From NCBI GenBank assembly GCA_015234045.1, contig JADFWU010000071.1:1-12003 (forward strand): a stretch of DNA of 12,003 nucleotides, read 5' to 3'. Below are positions 8,958-12,003 of this stretch, one piece after another. The translations under genes and the position numbers were made by a program. The notes below the pieces were generated by a model that worked only from the letters and a program-made list of their open reading frames with translations, had not been told where the DNA came from and did no database searches. Position 1 is the stretch's first letter. Every line of letters begins with the position of its first letter. Source of the stretch: Magnetococcales bacterium. GTDB taxonomy: Bacteria > Pseudomonadota > Magnetococcia > Magnetococcales > JADFWU01.

Positions 8958-10787
8958 ATGTGTGGAATTGTCGGACTTGTAAGCGAGCGCAATGTAACTT
9001 CTGTTTTGGTCGAAGGGCTTAGACGGTTAGAGTATCGAGGCTATGATTCTGCTGGCATATCAGTAGCATCAGCTACTGATATGTTGCGCCTTCGCGCAAC
9101 CGGAAAATTGAAAAATTTGCAAAAACGGCTTAAAGACCACCCAGTCACTGGACTCTGTGGTATAGGTCACACGCGATGGGCGACTCATGGTGCGCCAACC
9201 CGTGACAATGCACATCCTCATTGCAGCGAAAAAGTGGCTGTTGTTCATAACGGAATTATTGAGAATTTTCTCGCGCTGCGTCAATCATTGGAAGCGGAAG
9301 GCGTTTCGTTTAAATCGGATACTGACACTGAAGTCATTCCTCACCTGATAGAACGCGAGTTGAACCGAGGCTTGGACCCTGTTTCTGCGGTGCGGGTTGC
9401 TATTGGCTATCTTAAAGGCGCGTTTGCCCTTGGTATCATTTTTCACAGCCATGACAATTTACTCGTCGCCGCCCGTCGCGGGTCTCCATTAATAGTTGGC
9501 CTCGGTGATGGAGAGAACTTTATCGGTTCCGATGCCACACCACTGGTTGCGTATACCCGGCGTATGATCTATCTCGATGATGATGATATCGCTGTTCTTT
9601 CTCGCGAAGGTGTTACCTTAATGGATCTGGATGGTAACACCATTCATCGTCCTGTTCGGGAAACTCAAGTACAAGGCGATATTGCTGATAAAGGACAGTA
9701 CCGTCATTTCATGCTCAAGGAGATTTTTGAGCAACCTTCGGTGATCGGCGAGACACTGCGTTCACTTGTGGACCTTGCCAACCATACGGTAAATGTTGAT
9801 CAAATTGCTGGTGACATTGATTTTTCTGCCGTCCAATCCATTCATATCATAGCTTGCGGCACGTCTTGGCATGCGGGCATGGTGGCTAAATACTGGATTG
9901 AGCAATTAGCCAAAATTCCTGTTAATGTGGATATAGCGTCTGAATATCGATATCGCCGCCCACCACCTCAGGCAGGCTGTCTTGGTGTAACGATATCTCA
10001 AAGTGGTGAAACAGCGGATACGCTGGCAGCACTGCGCTATGCCCGCTCTGAATTGGGCCAGAAGATACTCTCCATCGTCAACGTACCTGAATCCAGTATT
10101 GCCCGCGACTCCGACTCTGTTATTTACACCCAAGCAGGTCCTGAAATTGGTGTGGCTTCTACCAAAGCGTTTACCACTCAATTGGTTGCTCTTTCTGTAC
10201 TGGCACTGGCATTGGCAAAGGCGCGTAATCAGCTCTCCAGCGACCAGGAGTCCGCTCTGGTTTCAGAGTTGTTACAGATACCTGGCCGGATGGAACAGGT
10301 GTTGACCAAGGACACAGAGATCCAGGATATTGCCCGTGAACTCATGCATGCGTCTGGTTTTCTTTTTCTCGGTCGAGGCACCTGTTTTCCCATCGCCCTT
10401 GAAGGAGCGTTGAAACTTAAGGAAATCTCCTATATTCATGCGGAAGGCTATGCTGCCGGTGAGATGAAACATGGTCCTATTGCGCTGATTGATGAAGATC
10501 TTCCGGTTGTCGTCGTTGCGCCTCGGGATAACCTTTATGAAAAGGTAATCAGTAACGTTGAGGAAGTGAATGCACGAGGTGGTCGTGTTGTTGTGATCAC
10601 TACTGAGAGCGAAACCGGTCAGGATTGCAAAGCAGGCTATATGATTCCCATGGTGGCGTGTGGAGAGTTGGCTGCTCCTATTCTATATGTCGCACCATTA
10701 CAGTTATTGGCCTACCATATTGCTGTCTATAAAGGCACGGATGTGGATCAACCGCGCAACCTCGCCAAGAGTGTGACGGTTGAATAG
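8958..10787 (+). CDS. glmS: GlmS, glutamine-fructose-6-phosphate aminotransferase (isomerizing)
   Basis: A 609-residue enzyme, the same length as E. coli GlmS, that makes glucosamine-6-phosphate from fructose-6-phosphate and glutamine. This is the committed step to UDP-GlcNAc. The N-terminal Ntn glutaminase domain begins MCGIVGLV. Cys2 becomes the catalytic N-terminal residue after Met removal, with GHTRWATHG (Arg74), the oxyanion pair Asn98-Gly99 and Asp124. Two SIS sugar-isomerase domains follow, with ACGTSWHAG (299-307), SQSGETADT (347-355), GVASTKAFT (398-406), LEGALKLKEISYIHAEGY (481-498) and His505 in KHGPIAL. Lys604 lies in the closing DQPRNLAKSVTVE. No clear Shine-Dalgarno site precedes the ATG. 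The 29-base leader cannot hold a glmS ribozyme. It forms a pair with glmU in one pathway. Confidence 0.98.
   Translation: MCGIVGLVSERNVTSVLVEGLRRLEYRGYDSAGISVASATDMLRLRATGKLKNLQKRLKDHPVTGLCGIGHTRWATHGAPTRDNAHPHCSEKVAVVHNGIIENFLALRQSLEAEGVSFKSDTDTEVIPHLIERELNRGLDPVSAVRVAIGYLKGAFALGIIFHSHDNLLVAARRGSPLIVGLGDGENFIGSDATPLVAYTRRMIYLDDDDIAVLSREGVTLMDLDGNTIHRPVRETQVQGDIADKGQYRHFMLKEIFEQPSVIGETLRSLVDLANHTVNVDQIAGDIDFSAVQSIHIIACGTSWHAGMVAKYWIEQLAKIPVNVDIASEYRYRRPPPQAGCLGVTISQSGETADTLAALRYARSELGQKILSIVNVPESSIARDSDSVIYTQAGPEIGVASTKAFTTQLVALSVLALALAKARNQLSSDQESALVSELLQIPGRMEQVLTKDTEIQDIARELMHASGFLFLGRGTCFPIALEGALKLKEISYIHAEGYAAGEMKHGPIALIDEDLPVVVVAPRDNLYEKVISNVEEVNARGGRVVVITTESETGQDCKAGYMIPMVACGELAAPILYVAPLQLLAYHIAVYKGTDVDQPRNLAKSVTVE
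9056..9083 (+). repeat. Perfect 12-bp inverted repeat inside glmS
   Basis: CATATCAGTAGC and GCTACTGATATG form a perfect stem with a 4-base loop ATCA, about 100 bases into the glmS coding region (codons 33-42, residues around SVASATDM). Three G-U pairs could extend it outward. Its stability and early position make an effect on translation possible, but the sequence alone does not show one. Confidence 0.6.
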
Positions 10788-10790
10788 ATT

Positions 10791-11750
10791 GTGAACGGTT
10801 TTCAAGCGATTTTAAAATCGGCGTGCGGCCTTACTGAGTTGCGCCGTCGCAGCTTGAAGGCCGTGCAATTGAATGTTGGGCTGCGCTGTAATCTCTCCTG
10901 CCGTCATTGTCATGTTGGTGCGTCTCCTCAGCGCAAGGAGAGCATGTCCTGGGACACTATGCAGCAGGCTCTGGATCTGATTGAGCGTGCACACTGTCGC
11001 TTTGTTGATCTCACCGGCGGAGCGCCGGAGATGAACCCGCATCTGCCTCGTCTGATCCGAGCGTTACGTCAACGCGGCATCACGGTTCAGGTTCGCACCA
11101 ATTTGACCATTCATCTTGAGCCTGGTTACTCTGGTTTAGCGAATTTTTTTCGGGATCAAGGCGTTCAACTGGTCGCCTCTCTGCCGTGTTATTTAGAGAA
11201 GAATGTCGATCAGCAACGGGGTGCCAATACGTACCGCCGTTCCATTGAAGCATTGAAACTTCTCAATGGATTAGGATACGGCAAGGACAAGGCATTACCA
11301 TTAAACTTGGTGTTTAATCCTGGCGGGCCATCCCTTCCCCCTTGTCAAACGACATTGGAAGCGGATTATCGCCAGAGGTTAAGCAGTCGTTTCGGTGTCC
11401 ATTTCAGCCATCTACTGACCATTGCCAACATGCCTATCGGTCGTTTTCAGGACCACTTGGAACGTAGCGGTGAAGCAGAAAACTACTGGAATCTACTCAG
11501 CGACGCGTTCAATCCTGGCACACTGGATAGTTTGATGTGTCGTGATCAGTTGACCATACGTTGGGATGGGATGCTGTTTGATTGTGATTTCAACCTTGCT
11601 CTTGATCTCCCCCTGACCAAAAACAAGACCGCCCTCACTTTGGCCGATGAGTTGGATACAATTGTCAAACAGTCGGTCATCACTGAACGTCACTGCCTAG
11701 GTTGCACAGCGGGAACCGGTTCATCCTGTGGCGGCGCGTTAGTGGCCTGA
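10791..11750 (+). CDS. arsS: Radical SAM protein of the ArsS / rSAM-SeCys family
   Basis: A 319-residue enzyme. The radical SAM core has the [4Fe-4S] motif CxxxCxxC at Cys33, Cys37 and Cys40 (LRCNLSCRHCHVGASPQRKE), then DLTGGAPEMNP (73-83) and VRTNLT (101-106). The C-terminal half matches the DUF3641-type domain: NPGGPSLPP (176-184), IANMPIGRF (211-219), LMCRDQ (248-253), WDGMLFDCDFN (258-268) and the Cys-rich end HCLGCTAGTGSSCGG (301-315). Some homologues carry selenocysteine; here these positions read as Cys. Studied ArsS proteins act with ArsM in making arsenosugars from methylated arsenic, but no ArsM is in the window, so the substrate is unproven. The GTG start lies 3 bases after the glmS stop, in the same frame and without a clear ribosome binding site. 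The next Met (52) would lose the cluster cysteines. Confidence 0.85.
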   Translation: MNGFQAILKSACGLTELRRRSLKAVQLNVGLRCNLSCRHCHVGASPQRKESMSWDTMQQALDLIERAHCRFVDLTGGAPEMNPHLPRLIRALRQRGITVQVRTNLTIHLEPGYSGLANFFRDQGVQLVASLPCYLEKNVDQQRGANTYRRSIEALKLLNGLGYGKDKALPLNLVFNPGGPSLPPCQTTLEADYRQRLSSRFGVHFSHLLTIANMPIGRFQDHLERSGEAENYWNLLSDAFNPGTLDSLMCRDQLTIRWDGMLFDCDFNLALDLPLTKNKTALTLADELDTIVKQSVITERHCLGCTAGTGSSCGGALVA

Positions 11751-11817
11751 CCCATAGTTTCTCTGTTCTACAAACATTTCGATCCAAAATCAGACAATGA
11801 ATCACCACCTGAGTGGA

Positions 11818-11889
11818 AGCCCTGGTGATGTTTTTGCGCCGCTTTTGATATGCGGAGCAGATCATCAGAGCAAAAACATCACCAGGGCT
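11818..11889. repeat. 72-bp element bounded by perfect 20-bp inverted repeats
   Basis: The left arm AGCCCTGGTGATGTTTTTGC (11818-11837) is the exact reverse complement of 11870-11889. The 32-base centre can form a smaller stem (CCGC 11839-11842 with GCGG 11852-11855). GGA lies directly outside both arms (11815-11817 and 11890-11892), like a 3-bp target duplication. There is no T tract on either strand, so it is not a standard intrinsic terminator. A MITE-like or REP-like palindrome is possible. No transposase is nearby. Confidence 0.7.
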
Positions 11890-11916
11890 GGAACGGCTGA
11901 CTGTTCAAATTTTAGA

Positions 11917-11982
11917 CGAAAGCACTATATAGTCATTCCAACTCAGAACTGAACATAATTACTTCCTCAATAGTGCGTTTCG
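11917..11982. repeat. Second long-range stem near the window end
   Basis: CGAAA-GCACTAT (11917-11928) pairs with ATAGTGC-TTTCG (11970-11982) over 12 bp with one bulged G at 11977. The 41-base interior includes TCAGAACTGA (11943-11952), itself a small hairpin. The left arm overlaps a perfect 10-base palindrome ACTATATAGT (11924-11933). It may be an RNA structure or an operator for a gene past the end. Chance is a real alternative. Confidence 0.35.
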
Positions 11983-12003
11983 GTGCGGCTGCTAATCGCC
12001 TTT

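Larger units (their letters stand above)
11751..12003. other. Non-coding tail rich in inverted repeats
   Basis: No convincing gene is visible on either strand in these 253 bases; the open frames are short and look like chance. The stretch contains a 20-bp perfect inverted repeat (11818-11889), an upstream partial copy of its core (11801-11807) and a second stem-forming region (11917-11982). Its role may be transcript termination after arsS, an inserted palindromic element or the leader of a gene beyond the window. Confidence 0.6.

Noticed and set aside
11680-11865. A 61-residue open frame on the minus strand
   Set aside because: It overlaps the conserved arsS end and runs through the inverted-repeat arm. 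It has no recognisable protein features.
11818-11889. Retron msr-msd, integron attC site or CRISPR repeat
   Set aside because: There is no reverse transcriptase, integrase or cas gene, no attC core sequences and only one inverted pair with no regular direct repeats.

Overview
The window looks like ordinary proteobacterial housekeeping DNA of roughly balanced base composition. All genes but one lie on the + strand. The F1 subunits of ATP synthase form an operon (atpHAGDC) with no F0 genes upstream, which is typical of Alphaproteobacteria. It is followed directly by glmU and glmS, an order familiar from gammaproteobacteria such as E. coli (atpC-glmU-glmS). This mix suggests a deep-branching alphaproteobacterium or a Magnetococcia-like lineage. 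That placement is inference from gene order and protein style, not a phylogenetic result.

Layout. 1-408 is the 3' end of purD, overlapping purE (401-922); both act in purine synthesis, and a hairpin at 969-999 probably ends the unit. tsaC (1074-1712) makes threonylcarbamoyl-AMP for tRNA modification. A minus-strand fxsA-type membrane protein gene (1765-2331) converges on it. A 192-bp divergent gap (2332-2523) must hold the promoters of fxsA and of the ATP synthase operon. atpH, atpA, atpG, atpD and atpC (2524-7428) encode delta, alpha, gamma, beta and epsilon. glmU (7531-8928) and glmS (8958-10787) supply UDP-GlcNAc for peptidoglycan and outer-membrane glycolipid. A radical SAM gene of the ArsS family (10791-11750) follows glmS after three bases. 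The last 253 bases hold no gene but are rich in inverted repeats.

How the genes work together. purD/purE, tsaC, F1 and glmUS are core metabolism and fit one growth-linked neighbourhood. The ArsS-like enzyme is the accessory element, and no ArsM methyltransferase partner is visible here.

I found no convincing new multi-gene system. The less ordinary signals are structural: a perfect 20-bp inverted repeat flanked by GGA at 11815-11892, a 15-bp stem between atpC and glmU, a C(UUCG)G hairpin between atpA and atpG, a perfect 12-bp hairpin inside early glmS, and the in-frame glmS/arsS junction separated by one TAG codon.
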